From Eustoma russellianum (Eukaryota > Streptophyta > Magnoliopsida > Gentianales > Gentianaceae): DNA of 64,000 bases. A program made the translations under genes and the position numbers. Below are positions 1 through 12,029 of the stretch, one piece after another. The stretch is from positions 13,732,111-13,796,110 of the forward strand of contig AP025040.1 of NCBI GenBank assembly GCA_036186865.1, given 5' to 3'. Under the pieces are notes generated by a model, which saw nothing but the letters and a program-made list of their open reading frames with translations, was not told the DNA's origin and did not search any database. Each line of letters starts with the position of its first letter. Positions within the stretch are counted from its first letter, which is position 1.

Positions 1-944
1 GAGAGTGAAGTGAGAAATGTGAGTTAGAGATGATTTGGATGAGCTCCATTCAGTGTAGTCGGAAAGACTCCTTTCAAAACTTAGAGAGAAGCGAGAGAGA
101 ATTGATCCTTCTCTCTCTAGAGCGACATTCTACCTAATTGACCGGACTAAGTTGATTGAAGCGGGCCCACTTCACACTTACATAGGTGAGCAGGCTGGAT
201 GGGTGGGCGGACAGGCTCCTCGCGTGCGTGTGGCAGTCATCTACGTCTTTCTTCCGGTCAAAAATTCTCTTACCCTTAGGATACATCTAAAGTGACCATT
301 CTAGCCATTTATAAGGTGGTTAAATCAAGTCATTTGTCCAATGTGGTATTCCTTCATAAGGGTGATGCGGCCTCCTAAGAATAGGACACATCACCCATTA
401 AACTATGTTTTCTATCTACTTTGAGCATTAATTTCTCATTCACCCGGTATCGTAATTGAGTGATTCCAAAGCCTAAAATTAACTACTCGTTACGTAGATA
501 ATTAAGCGCCTATTAGTTTTCATTTCTCATTAACAGAAACTAATTATATTTAAGCTTAAAGTATGTTGCTTAACCAAGTTTGTAACTTGTCTTAATGGGC
601 CAAAACCCAAACTTTTCAATTCCTCCAACAACTATAACCTCCAAATTCAATGATCTTGCATGGGCTCCTTCTTTCTCTAATTGCTTAAATTTCTCTATTA
701 TTCACGATCGAAGATAAAAATGTTGTTGAAATAGATGAAACCTCTTGGAAGTATGAAAAAAACCTGAATTCTGACTTACGACCAAAAGTTGTTTGAGTGA
801 ATGTATTTAAAAAGAAACGAACCGTATTGTTACATAAAAGAATTGGATGGGCAAAATGTTTCCAGAAACAAGTGAAAAACACACTAATGGTTGTTGATAT
901 CATTTTGCTTATTTATTACTTTCCTTCATCAATATTCAGCTTGT
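1..944. other. Intergenic DNA, nothing assigned
   Basis: No convincing reading frame or repeat boundary. The first 260 bases are somewhat GC-rich with GAGAGA/CTCTCT runs and may be old transposon DNA; the rest is AT-rich. Confidence 0.4.
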
Positions 945-1130
945 ACAATAATGACAAAAAATAGTCGTTTTCGGTGCAATAGGCTTCCACGTTTTCGCAT
1001 GATATGATGAGAGACCAGATTGCTTCACGATCTGATGTACACAACATTAATCTACACTTTTGTAAGTGGCTGTTTCCGCAGCAACCTTACTAGTACTCCA
1101 AGGTCCACCCTTTTGTACAATCATGATAAA
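945..1130 (+). repeat. SINE-like repeat, family A
   Basis: It matches the two halves of the repeat at 8560-8625 and 19045-19165: a CGTTTTCGGTGCAATAGGCT block, then GCTTCACGATCTGATGTAC, then GGCTGTTTCCGC and a CAACCTTAC stretch. The layout resembles plant Au-like tRNA-derived SINEs; this family name is inference. It shows what the split copy looked like before the LTR element entered it. Confidence 0.6.
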
Positions 1131-1303
1131 ATTTTTCCTAAAGAAAATCAGCAAATAAAGAATTGATGTATCTTTTGAAGATATAAACTCAATATTCAAT
1201 TCCAATAAAAAAAAGCACTCAATAAAGAATTGCTTTTCTTTACATTTTCTCACCTATAGTCAAATCCCAAACGACCTATAAAGGTTGTCATGCAGGCTTG
1301 GGA

Positions 1304-1486
1304 GGGTCAGGATCGCCTGACCCCCCACTCTCTCACCCCCTTCGCGACCGCTCGCCACGTGGCAGCAAGGGGGGTGGTGAGGCTGGATGGGAGTCATCCG
1401 CATCCAGCCTCACCACCCCTCCCCGCTGCCACGTGGCGGACGGTCACGTGGGCGGTCACGGGGAGAGGGTTAGAGGATCTCATTCG
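1304..1486. mobile_element. Foldback MITE, Mutator-type family M183, copy 1
   Basis: A GC-rich hairpin of 183 bp. The arms pair around 1351-1436: GCCACGTGGCAGC with the TGGTGAGGCTGGATG block, and its reverse complement. It is flanked by a 9-bp direct repeat GGCTTGGGA at 1295-1303 and 1487-1495. A 9-bp target duplication is typical of Mutator-like elements. No coding capacity; each arm carries a CACGTG G-box. Confidence 0.8.
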
Positions 1487-1495
1487 GGCTTGGGA

Positions 1496-2424
1496 ACCAA
1501 AGGTCAACACCTGGTGTAGGTAAAATTAATTTTGGAAAGAATCAAAGTATACAAAAGGGAAATGTTGGGTAAGAAATGCCAAAATGTCAATTTTGGGTGG
1601 AAAATTGTGGTTGACGACCACCCACTACAACAACAATGGCGAAAATTCCTTAAAAGTTTGGAATTTAGAATGCAGAACTATTGGACATCAGGGGTCAATA
1701 CAGAGCCATATTCTTAACCAAAAATAAAACAAAGTCATTATTTAAATATTTTCTAGTTGCAACAAGGTTACACCTTTATTTTGGGATCTTCATCGTTTTA
1801 GCCTTAAAAAAGTTCGTGGAGGATGTAAATCATAAACTCAGCAACTTATTAGATTCGTAAGTCTTTTACCAAACAGTCCACTCATAGTCCCTATTGTTTA
1901 TTAAGCTAGCATCTCTTTAACCTAATTTAACCAGATATTATGGTCTAACCCAGTACTGTCTAGATAGTAGTATTACACATGCGTTGTGCGTGTCGTAATT
2001 CGAACCTATATCATTCTAGTTACAATGTTCCAATTCGATTATCATGCCATAGTACGCCAACCACCATATTCAGCCCACACCAACTTCCGTGATTTCTGAG
2101 AAAGAAATTCCTGCGTATTAGTTTAAGGTCGTTTGTCCTTTAGAAAAAGAAAAAAAGAGAAAAGAAAAAACCAAGAAAGGTGGGGTGGACTATAGGGAAA
2201 TTGGGACAAAACATCGCGTGTTTTTAGATGAAATTTGTTTGTGTCACATGTGAATATCCTAGATCCTCCATAAATTTAAAATGATGATTTAAATAAAATT
2301 CTCTCTTGATCAAATATACGTGTACATGATGCATACAGAATATTACATTAGCAATATCTTTGAGAAAGCTAGTACCAATATAGAAGACTGCTCCCTGTAT
2401 AATGTATTAGTTGAAGAAGTATGT
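1496..2424. other. AT-rich intergenic DNA
   Basis: No gene or clear repeat seen. It includes an A/G-rich tract near 2140-2175. Confidence 0.4.
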
Positions 2425-2435
2425 ACCTACCAACC
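2425..2435 (+). promoter_or_regulatory. Overlapping AC-I/AC-II type elements
   Basis: ACCTACC (2425-2431) overlaps ACCAACC (2429-2435). These are the MYB-bound AC motifs known from promoters of phenylpropanoid and lignin genes. They lie 1.2 kb upstream of the CCR start codon. The distance is long and a chance match is possible, so function is inference. Confidence 0.35.
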
Positions 2436-2474
2436 ACTTCATATGGAATTATGGTTTATCAGCTTAAAAGTATC

Positions 2475-2600
2475 ATTGTGTGGATCACTGCGTAAATGCT
2501 CACCAATCTAGTAGGCCATTGGAATCCTAGTTTGCATCCTCCAAAATGTTGCTTGAGACTGAGACAGTGAAGCCATCAGGGTAGGAAATGAACTTTAACA
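2475..2600 (+). repeat. tRNA-derived SINE, family T, 3' fragment
   Basis: It matches the 3' half of the full copy at 26957-27217: TCACCAATCTAG, a TTGCATCCTCC block, a GAGACTGAGACAGTG block and a final AACTTTAAC. The 5' tRNA-like part is missing. Confidence 0.55.
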
Positions 2601-3329
2601 AAATAAAAAATAAAAAACTTCAAGTTTAAAAGTATCATTCATAAAAATATAGACAAGTGGATTGTCAGACACCCGTTTTGTATTCTTCCTAATGTTCTAC
2701 TTTGTTGAATTTCAGATCTCAATTTATATAATTAGTCTTTGGAACTGTACAAACGCAAAGTCTAGTGCGGCGAGAATCTATTTTAATTTATATAATTTTT
2801 AATAGTCAGAGAAAGCAAACACTAATTTAAGTCTAAAAGGAATTAATTAAATGCATTTTATTTACAAAATACTTTGGAAGTTCATTTTCTTTGCGTACTA
2901 AGATTTTGACTAAAGGTGTATTTAGAAATTACCCAAAGGCTTGAGAATAGGGTCGGTCCAAAATATATATTTTAAAACATCGTAGAAGTAACAAATTTAA
3001 TTAAAATTTGTTAAAAGATCCACTAGTGCCTTAATTGTTTGTGTTAAGTTTGCATATTTAACAAGCATATATTAATAAAACTCTTTTTCTTTTCATATGA
3101 GTAATGGCAAGTGCACGTAAATTTAAAACCTGCCAAAATAGTAAAATACAACAACAACCATACTCAGTATATCTAACATCGTTAAGAAATTTTTAAAAAA
3201 AGTTTTTATGGATCACATGGTCGCCTAATTGGGATAAAACACCCTTTTTAATCTTATTCTTTTTTTACTTACACAAGATGATATAAATACGTATTACTAT
3301 TAAATTTGACGTAAATTAAAAGTCTGAAT
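2601..3329. other. AT-rich DNA upstream of CCR
   Basis: Nothing clearly genic. Around 3140-3185 is a short CAACAACAACC/ACTCAGTATATC stretch resembling the 3' tail shared by the RTE LINE and a SINE family elsewhere in the window. Confidence 0.4.
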
Positions 3330-3420
3330 CAACAACAACATTACCCTATTGCCTTAAAGGCTCCCGACTATGACGAGATATGGGGAATCAGACGTACGAA
3401 ACCATACACATGTGTTATAC
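3330..3420 (+). repeat. SINE-like repeat, family B, truncated
   Basis: It begins with CAACAACAACATTACCC, then a GGCTCCC block and an ACCATACACATGTGTTA block, as in the longer copies at 30832 and 62745. It ends about 90 bp before the CCR TATA-like box, so it may have supplied part of the proximal promoter. Confidence 0.65.
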
Positions 3421-3512
3421 TAAGTCTAAGACCTTGACTTTTCATAATTAAACAATCCCAAAAATAAAGAACGGACTGTAGGTGATAGCCGGTCGTGAAC
3501 TTCGTTGCTACC

Positions 3513-3519
3513 ATAAATA
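3513..3519 (+). promoter_or_regulatory. Putative TATA box of CCR
   Basis: ATAAATA lies 111-117 bases before the ATG. Transcription starting about 30 bases downstream would give a 5' leader of about 80-90 bases. No transcript data are available here. Confidence 0.35.
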
Positions 3520-3629
3520 CAACACTATCAGACAGACTCCCTTGAACTCGAGGTTCTTGTTGTCTTTCGTTTGATACATTCACAATTAAAAGCAGGCAAA
3601 AACAAAGAAGAAAAATCTTTGATCTGAAC

Positions 3630-5243
3630 ATGCCGTCAGCTTCCGGCCAAATTGTTTGCGTCACCGGCGCCGGCGGATTCATTGCGTCGTGGCTGGTCAA
3701 ACTTCTGCTCGAAAAGGGCTACACTGTTAGAGGAACAGTCAGAAATCCAGGTTACACTCTCAAACCTCCTTTTTTTTTACTACCCCTGCTAAAGTAGCTG
3801 ATTTCTCTTAGGAACGTCTAACATATTAGCCTAGATGGTAATTTAACATGGAATCAGAGCGCGCGACTTCCTATTTTCTTGTTCGCATCGTAATTAACTG
3901 TCTCACTTTCTAGAAAATGTGAATGTGTTGAATGTATCTGCTACTCTGTGCGAATTTTTTTACGCATAAGAAGATGTGTTACATTGTATAAATACGTAAA
4001 TAACTGCTTTCTGTACAGATTTTTTAAATAAAATGGCAACAACCATGTTGTGTTTTATAATACATTGTTTTTTTCCTTTTGGTGGGGGTAAAAAGATGTG
4101 TTTTTAATCTGAACAAAAAAAAAAAAAAAGGTATGTGTATAGAAATCATGGGTTATGATGGGTTGCATGCAGATGATGCAAAGAATGATCATTTGAGGGA
4201 GTTTGATGGTGCAAAGGAGAGATTGACAGTGGTAAGAGCAGATCTTCTTGATTATCAAAGTTTACGAGAAGCTATAGATGGTTGTGATGGCGTCTTTCAC
4301 ACTGCTTCTCCAGTCACTGACGATCCAGTAAGTGATTATTCATGTTTATGCTTTTTTCCTTTTCTTTTTATTCAAAAACAACAATAACATTACCCTATTG
4401 TCTTAGAAGTTTCCGCCTATGACAAGATATGGGAAGATCGGATGTACGCAATCATATCTATGTGTTAGAAACATGCACACCGAAGTTGTTTTCTGATGAT
4501 GTGTAAAAAATGTTCAATGTTTTGTCAAAATGATAAGGAATCTGTGATCAGCATACGGTGAATTTTACATAGAGACAAATAGTGTAATCCATTACTAGTC
4601 GATTCGTTATAAAAATATTTTCATACTTCCTACTTTAGTTTCTTTATAAAAAAATCACTTTGCATGAAAGAAAATGAATTAATAGTTAAAGTCTCATAAT
4701 ATTTTGCGAACTAAACGAAAAAAATAGATTTTTACAATAAGAGTATATAATAGGTGCAATGCAATAAGGTAATTTAATGATTGCCATATTAAATTTTATC
4801 TCATAAAATTATGCATCAAGTTAACTATTACAACATTTTTTAAGAGGGAGGGAGTTTGCCTTTCCTCATAATTAATAGATGTATTCTTTCCTCATAATAG
4901 ATGTATTATGCTCTATGAGTTTTGTGTTGTTGCATGTCAAGTATTTCTACCGTTTTCTGTAAATGTAACTGCGATATTTCTTTGCCATAAATAAAAAAAT
5001 TAATAAATTCAGGAGGTACAACTCACCTTTCTATTAAACAAAATAGATGTATTCTTATTGTGGCAACCCTTTCTTATACATGAGAAAATTCGATTAGGTC
5101 TTTGATTATGGTTCTTTGACAATGAAGAGACACGTGTGAGTATTCTTCTAATATAAGGGCTAAAGAAATGTCCTTAGGTAGATATGGACGATCTACCTAG
5201 CTAAGCATTTCAATATGATACTGTACGTATATAAGGAGTAACG

Positions 5244-5324
<81 letters not shown>

Positions 5325-8127
5325 TTGATTTTTGTTTTAGTTTTTTTTTTAATTTCGCATTATGTGATTTATGACCTGAGCTTAATTTTGTGATAGACGA
5401 TATGGTTCTAACATGCAATCTAAAAGGTCATTTCTACCATTAGATTAAACGGTTATATGGATGCATTTACCTAGAGAACAAGAAAAAATAGAAAAGCCAA
5501 AGCATGATGGAAATTCTAGAATCATTATTGCATGTAGGCATGCAAAAATGCTGAAATAATTTGAGGATGGGGGTTGAGTAATTTCAACGGTTGGTAGCAT
5601 GACGTTTGAAATGAGTCATAGTCATATCCTTACATACCCGATTGGGTTCGTTTGATTACTTTTTCAACACCTAAAGTGGACTTCTGTTGTGGAAAATCGT
5701 CATTGTTGCTGACCACAAGAATCCCCATAATACTTTACTAATTCCATTTAAGGTAAAGGAACATTCAGCACACAAATCTTTAAATAGTATGATCTTTAAT
5801 CCATAAAATTAAAGTGGGTCGTATTTTATTCTTCCCTCTGTTTTAAATTGTGAGTTAGATTTAAGTTTTTGAACATATCATTTAATTTGTTATCTGATAA
5901 TTAATATTAAAACATATTGTTGCTTTTTTATTTTTAGTATTGATGGTTAATATTTAGTCCTTTTTTTTTTATCTTTTTTATCTACGGGCAATAGCCTGAA
6001 CCTTTTTCTTGTATGGAGGTTTTTTTTTTTTTTTTTTTTTTTGGATTATATATCATCATATACTATTGGTGCTGTTGTGGTGGATATTTATGAAGGAACA
6101 AATAGTGGAGCCGGCCGTTATCGGAACAAAGAATGTTATAAACGCGGCGGCGGAAGCCAAGGTCCGCCGTGTGGTGTTCACTTCTTCCATAGGTGCTGTT
6201 CACATGGACCCAAACAGGGATCCTAATAAAGTCGTTGATGAGAGTTGCTGGAGTGATCTTGAATACTGCAAGAACACTAAGGTCCATCTCCTGCAATTTT
6301 TTTCTATATCTCATTTGATATATCCTCTTTTATTTTACATGACTTATACAACAACACTTGACATCTTTTGAAAAGAGAAAATAAATTATGTGTTACTTGG
6401 CGTTCGTGTTATTTAGAACGAGTTTTCGTAAGTCTTTATCAGTTGTTTTATGCATAAGTTGGTGGATAGTACACCAACTTTGTTAGATTTTCTTTAATAG
6501 AGAAGTTATCGCTTAAGTCTTTAGGATCTATAAATCTATACTTTCACATACACAATCATTTCACAACTATAAGAGGATGTTTAGCGGAAGCGTACCTTTC
6601 ACCATAGTCCGATGCGCGGAAGCATATTTGATGAGAGGAGTCTTCAACTTTAATGTAGACGATCTCAAACTTGAACGGAGGGTTGACTCCACTAATCCTT
6701 ACTTTAATGTTTACTTCGATTGATAAGTAAAATCAATGAACAGGGTGAAGAGAGAACCTTTATCCATATTTATAGACAACCAAAAGTTAATTTGATCATA
6801 ACCTTTGGATTCACACCCCTAAATGTACATATTCCTTTAATAAAGAATTGTATCTCTTAACTTAAAAGAGACAACCATTCGCAGATAACCAATTAGGATT
6901 TAATTATAAATCATATACCAATTATATCACAAGGGACACAACCTTACCGTTACGACTTGGCTGTAACACCTTTTGTTGATGTCAATAACTGTGACTACTG
7001 AAGTCTACAACTTACTCCTTAAGAGATTTCCAATATTTAGCTTGTAATATAACTTTTTATTTAAAAATGTTTATTTGTCTTTCTTTTTGGATTAGAATTG
7101 GTATTGTTATGCGAAAACAGTAGCAGAGAAAACAGCAGTGGAAGTAGCTAAAGAAAAAGGGTTAGACTTAATAGTGGTGACGCCAGTGTTAGTGTTGGGA
7201 CCGTTGTTACAACCGACGGTGAACGCCAGCGTGATTCATATACTCAAGTACCTTACCGGCGCGACGAAGACCTATGCCAACTCCGTTCAGGCCTATGTCC
7301 ACGTTAAGGATGTAGCCTTTGCCCATGTTCTTCTCTTTGAGACTCCCTCCGCCTGGGGCCGGTATATTTGCGCCGATAGTACTGTACTCCACCGTGGCGA
7401 GGTGGTGGAGATCTTGGCCAAGTTCTTCCCGGAATATCCCACTCCCAAAAGGCAAGTTTGCTTCCCTCTCTTTGTTGTTACAAGTGTTTGTTTTAGAACA
7501 TTACTGTATAAGAAAATACTAAAAATTACTTAACTACAAATAGAAAATATTATAATTAGGGTCGGACTTTTGCTTTGCACATTCATTACTGTAATGTATC
7601 CTGGTCGTTTATACGTGTCTAGTAGTTACTCAATTAGCGACATTAATTTTGTCTACTTTATCACACTTTTTAGGTTGACCAATAATAGAAGAAGAGCATG
7701 TATAGAAAGACACTTTTTTTATATATCCTCTCATCTTCTTATTGGTCCACTTAAAAAGTTTTCTAAAATAGTATTTTTTTTTTGTGGGTAAGCATGAAAT
7801 TTAAACATGTTACGCTTTAAACCTTGTCGAATGATTCAAACTTATAACAGCTATTATATTTGGAAATTTGTTCAATGAAATTTGCACATTGGAATTGTTA
7901 TTATATATATAATGGGAGTGTATCCACGAAACAGGTGCAAGGATGAAACGAATCCAAGAGTTAAACCATTCAAGTTGTGTAACCAAAGGCTGAAGGACTT
8001 GGGAATGGATTTCACTATTGTGAAGCAGTGCCTATACGACACCGTCAAGAGTTTGCAAGAGAAGGGTCATCTTCCTTTGCCCACTCAACTTGAGGATGAT
8101 CCCATCAAAATTCATTCTTCAAACTAA
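3630..8127 (+). CDS. CCR1: Cinnamoyl-CoA reductase
   Basis: Reduces hydroxycinnamoyl-CoA esters to cinnamaldehydes with NADPH in the cytosol, the entry step to monolignols; an SDR-superfamily enzyme. Five exons join in frame: 3630-3750, 4173-4327, 6096-6281, 7096-7451 and 7935-8127. The product is 336 residues, a usual CCR length. Introns 1-3 are GT-AG and intron 4 is GC-AG. The Rossmann motif VTGAGGFIASWL starts at residue 11, VFHTASPV lies at 81-88, TSS carries catalytic Ser123, and KNWYCYAK (154-161) gives Tyr157 and Lys161. The family signature has Gly where Ala160 stands, and VTPVLVLGP replaces the common VNPVLVLGP. PTKC-like becomes TPKRC at the exon 4/5 joint. Intron 2 holds a SINE, a (TA)n tract and a poly-T run; a SINE fragment follows the stop. 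It may be a CCR1 paralogue rather than the main lignin isoform. The gene symbol is by family resemblance. Confidence 0.93.
4377..4505 (+). repeat. SINE-like repeat, family B, in CCR intron 2
   Basis: AACAATAACATTACCC, a TTCCGCCTATGACAAG block, GATCGGATGTACGCA, TGTGTTAGAAACA and a GTTGTTTTC block, in the same order as the other family B copies. It lies just after the exon 2 donor, in the gene's sense direction. Confidence 0.7.
5254..5322. repeat. (TA)n microsatellite in CCR intron 2
   Basis: An uninterrupted TA run of about 69 bp. Confidence 0.95.
7452..7934 (+). other. GC-AG intron 4 of CCR
   Basis: The donor is AG|GCAAGT and the acceptor ACAG|GTGC. No GT nearby preserves the frame, while GC-AG joining restores an AGG-TGC junction and the conserved CCR C-terminus. 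AG|GCAAGT is the strong consensus known for the minor GC class of U2 introns. Confidence 0.85.
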
Positions 8128-8196
8128 CCTTTCGATCTTTGTCATTTGCAATAAGATTTGATATTGATATCCTAGATTTATCATGTTTCTGATTTA

Positions 8197-8262
8197 CATC
8201 TTTACGGTTTCTGTGAGACTGGAGGTGACAGAGACCTTACTGGCTGGGGTACAACCTTTAGT
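8197..8262 (+). repeat. tRNA-derived SINE, family T, 3' fragment in CCR 3' region
   Basis: TGAGACTGGAGGTGACAGAG, then a CTTACTGGCTGGGGTACAAC block, matching the 3' end of the full copy at 29102-29369 (read on its minus strand). It starts about 70 bases after the CCR stop, so it may lie in the 3' UTR. Confidence 0.6.
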
Positions 8263-8559
8263 TTTAAGTAGTTTTATTGCAGGCAGAAGTGTAGATTCTA
8301 AAAGATGGTCGTTATATCGATCGTGAAAATTGTCTTCTTTTAATGATTTAATGGTTTAGCAGTGTAAAACTTTACCTATGAAATGAAAAATGTCTAGTTC
8401 TGTATATCAAAATTGTTCGGACCTTGTTTTATTTTTTTATCTGGTTGGTTTATTCAGATTTTTTGTTGTGAAATTTTGGACTTTAAGATACATTTACCTG
8501 TCTAGGTACTTGGTGAAAGAAAATAGAATATCTTCAAAAAATGTAGTGTTACTGTTTAT
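8263..8559. other. AT-rich DNA after CCR
   Basis: Nothing assigned beyond probable 3' flank of CCR. Confidence 0.4.
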
Positions 8560-8625
8560 CAAGTAAAATCCGTTTTTGGTGCACTAGGTTCTCTCGTATT
8601 TTTGCAGGATCTGAAGAGGGTCTGA
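8560..8625 (+). repeat. SINE family A, left half (interrupted)
   Basis: A CCGTTTTTGGTGCACTAGGT block and GGATCTGAAGAGGGTCTGA match the left half of the copy at 945-1130. The sequence stops at TCTGA, the target-site copy of the LTR element, and resumes at 19045. Confidence 0.7.
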
Positions 8626-11142
8626 TATTATACTCGGAAATTTTTGAACTAGTCGTTATGGCTAAATTAGAATTTAAGTAGTCGTTGGGTGTAGCAATCA
8701 TTCGAAATTAAATTAACAGTAGAATATCGATTATGTTTTAGAGAGTTTATAATGATATATAGATATAATCGTTGTGTGTATATATAAGGTGGGGATATAG
8801 TGTAAGAAAGGGGAAAAACATTGAAATCAAAGATATAAATAAATAGGGGGGATGGTAAAATAAATGAATTAGAAAAAAAATATCATAGTAAAGGAAATGG
8901 GGTTGGGTGGTTAGGATAATAGAAAGAAAAATAAAATAAAATAAATAAATAAAAGATTTTTAAAAAAACATGTGAATGGGGGAGTAACTACCTCCCCCAA
9001 ATTCGGCAAACTTAACTTTAAAAATGACAAGGAGGAGGGTTTTCGGCTGGAACCAGAAACCAAAAAAAAATAGAAAAATAGGGCAATAGAATGGAAGGCG
9101 AAGGCAGTAAAGAGGAAGAAGAAGGAGAAAAGAGAAAGAGGAGAAGGAAGAAGAAGATAGGAAAAGAAAGAGAAAAGGCAACCGGGTTTATTTCAATCGC
9201 GTAGTTTGGCTGCAAATAGGTAGGGTCCCTTTTTCTACTCTAAATGGTACAAATTCAAGCATGCTCTAGTGATATATTATGTGTTTTTGTTGGTTTGATT
9301 GTTGAAATCTATACCATGTTGTTTAATCGGTGAAAAACATGAAATTTGGAATCTGTGTAATGCCTGGACTGTATTGCGTGACTTGGATTTGATTTTAGAA
9401 AAAAATTTGATAATCAAAATAGCACACTTTTAACATGTTTAAGGTTTTTTTGATGTTGTTTTGGCCTTAGAATAGGTTCCCATAGACTGGAAATAGGCGA
9501 AAATGTGGATCGGGGTCGAAAAACGGATGCCGAAGGCCGCCGGTGCGCCGTACGCACTGTCGAAAATGGCCGCACGCGCCCCCTGGATGTTGCTGGCGCG
9601 GAATGAAGAAAATCAAAAAAAAATCGCAAAAGGGCCAGCCTGCCAGCGCGCAGACCAGGCCAGCCCTTAATGGGTCGCGGTCTACTGCTGCAGGACCAGC
9701 CTAATTACAATCTATAATAAAAAAAGAGGCAGGCTTAGCGGACCGGGTCGAATGGCCAACGGACCGGGCCAGCCAATTAAACGATTAACCCAAAAAAAGG
9801 AAGGTTCAGCAGGTCGGTTGCTGACGGGCCGGACTGAAAAGAGTTGGCGGACAGGGCTGGCGACAAGGCAAGCCCGTTAAGGGATTATATATATTATCTT
9901 AAATTTCTGAAATCCAATAATGTAATTTCAATTAATTTAAAATAGAATTAATTATGGGAAAAAATATAAATAAATATCAAAAAATTATAAATAAATTCCA
10001 AAAATTATAAAATACTGAAATTAAATTATTTCTATTAAATTTTGGTAATTGTGATAATTTATTTAATTTGGATAATTAGGTAATAAATAGAAATAAATTA
10101 GGAAAAAATGAGGAAAAATATAGAAAATACACAATAAATATATACAAGTCATGAAAAAATAATTTTAACATCAAACAACATTAAATCATTACTCGGATAA
10201 TAAGTGAACCTAGATTTGAGTGCTGGAGGATGGTGAGGATGGGTCAGGGGCCTCAGGCGATCATTAAGTGAACCTAGAATTAAGTGCCGGAGGATGGTGA
10301 GGATGGGCCAGGGGCCTCAGATGATTGTGTTTTTGCATTCGTGGCACGTGCATTGCATTATGGCGGGTTGTGACGTACGGGTCACGGACGCTCAGAATGG
10401 TGTACGGTGCCGGGGCCACGACACTCAGGATGGTGTATGGTGGCGCAGCCACGTGCACTCATGATGGTGACTGTGGGTGGGTACGACTCACAGCCACTCA
10501 GTAGGTCCCGAGATCATGCAATGCATGGTGGAGTTATCGGCATTCTGTGTGACATGACTTTGTTGTGTGTGATATGCATAGTAGGACATACATCACGATG
10601 TTGCACATTCTCTATCTGGAGTGAATTACCTTTTCGTATTCATATGCTTATGTGATATCATGATATGTGCTGTGTGTTATATCATTATTGTATGTTTTTG
10701 TTTTTATTAGTTGGAGGCAGGTGCCTACTGGGTGATTTTCCATCACTAACCCCTACTCCTCCCCCCACTAGGTAAGCAGGAAGAGATTTATGACTACGTC
10801 TTTGTTGAGGACGGGGCTGATACGGTGGAGTGGGCAGACTGATGGTCGCGCCTAGGATATAAGAAGACCCTGCGACTCTTTGTCTTTATTTTAGTGGGAT
10901 CTCATCGGACATCACCTTGTTTAGATTTTCAGACTTACGTTATTGTCAAGATTTGGTTCATTATTGTATTAAGGAATTTTCTTTATCAAGAAAACTTTAT
11001 GTTATTGTATTTCGTTTCCACGCAAAAAATTTCTATGTCTTTTCGAACATGTTGAAAATTGATTCGACGATTTGTATTCTCTTTAGTGATATACGGCAGG
11101 CGCATTATTCTCGAAGCTAGGGTTCGGGAGCAGGGCGCTACA
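8626..11142 (+). repeat. 5' LTR of the Ty3/gypsy element
   Basis: Starts TATTATACTCGG, altered from TGTTATA in the other LTR, and ends GGGCGCTACA. A TATATATAAGG TATA-like motif sits near 8778. An A-, G- and homopolymer-rich tract fills 8850-9180, and a GC-rich tandem repeat lies near 10.2-10.5 kb. The reading frames inside are by-products of this composition. Confidence 0.88.
10201..10324 (+). repeat. Tandem 64-bp repeat inside 5' LTR
   Basis: Two units starting TAAGTGAACCTAGA at 10201 and 10265, each with a GGAGGATGGTGAGGATGGG block. It is followed by about three shorter GGTGTACGGTG-type units up to roughly 10470. The solo LTR at 22158 has only one long unit. Confidence 0.8.
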
Positions 11143-11144
11143 GG

Positions 11145-11157
11145 TGGTATCAAAACC
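11145..11157 (+). promoter_or_regulatory. Primer-binding site
   Basis: TGGTATCAAAACC two bases after the 5' LTR; close to the TGGTATCAGAGC complement of initiator tRNA-Met used by many plant LTR elements. Confidence 0.75.
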
Positions 11158-12029
11158 GAGGCTTCAAATCCGCCTCGGGAACGCAGGATTAACTAGATCA
11201 CCTAGACATAAGCTATGATCTAATCCTAGAAATGCTGGTTATACCCTTAATAAATGAAGTAGACCTAAGTTATGATCGGGTTATGGGAGGTGTGTGCCGT
11301 TGGTGAGCCTTCTCTGTTTAATTATCATTGAACCCCCGAACCTTCGCATGAGCCTCATAGAGACTCAAATCCGTCGGTCACTCCCGTCTGAATTCTCGTC
11401 AAGACTCGCACAAGATCCAGAAAAAAATACCGTTGTGTCATGAATAATCTGGCAAAGGAGGCAACGGTGGTTGTGGTAACGACCACCAGAATTAGGAGAC
11501 AATTCTCCAGGCATTGATTGACACCATGACCACCATTTTGTGCAATAGCGGCCGTAGCAGTTGAACCAACGGTTTCCGTTGCTGCCACCACCAGATATGA
11601 GGTTCTACTACATGGAAATGCATGACTTCCGGAATCTGATGTTTAGAAAGACCCTTCATCGGAGAGGCATAAATATGCAACATGGCCGCTAATAATCACA
11701 AGACTGCTCGCGATGGAAGTACAACCGTAGAGGAGTGCATGGCCACCGCAGCCACCATGTGCTCATTGTTGATGCCACGTTTGGGTCAGTGTGGGAGGAT
11801 TATGCAAGCATGAGTGCAACAACAAGGACGTTTTACGAGTAAGGGCACTTAGCAGAGGCCGGCGCCACCATCACAGCAGAATCAAGAACATCATAAAGGG
11901 AAGCAAGGATCAGTGCTCATATCCACGTGATGACTGATGCGGACATTGGAAAGGGTGGAGACGTCGTAGCGGAGTTCAACCACCGGGGACCAGGTATCAA
12001 TGCTCATCATCAGAACAGATGATGTTAAT
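11158..12029 (+). other. Degraded leader/gag region of the Ty3/gypsy element
   Basis: Its position after the primer-binding site is where gag and protease should be. Short frames are broken by stops and no gag motif or zinc knuckle can be read with confidence. Confidence 0.35.

Noticed and set aside
5197..5418. 73-codon Ile-Tyr repeat frame
   Set aside because: It is a translation of the (TA)n tract in CCR intron 2.
9018..9215. Phe/Leu/Ser-rich frames in the LTR
   Set aside because: They are antisense to an A/G-rich tract repeated at about 16.9 kb in the other LTR.
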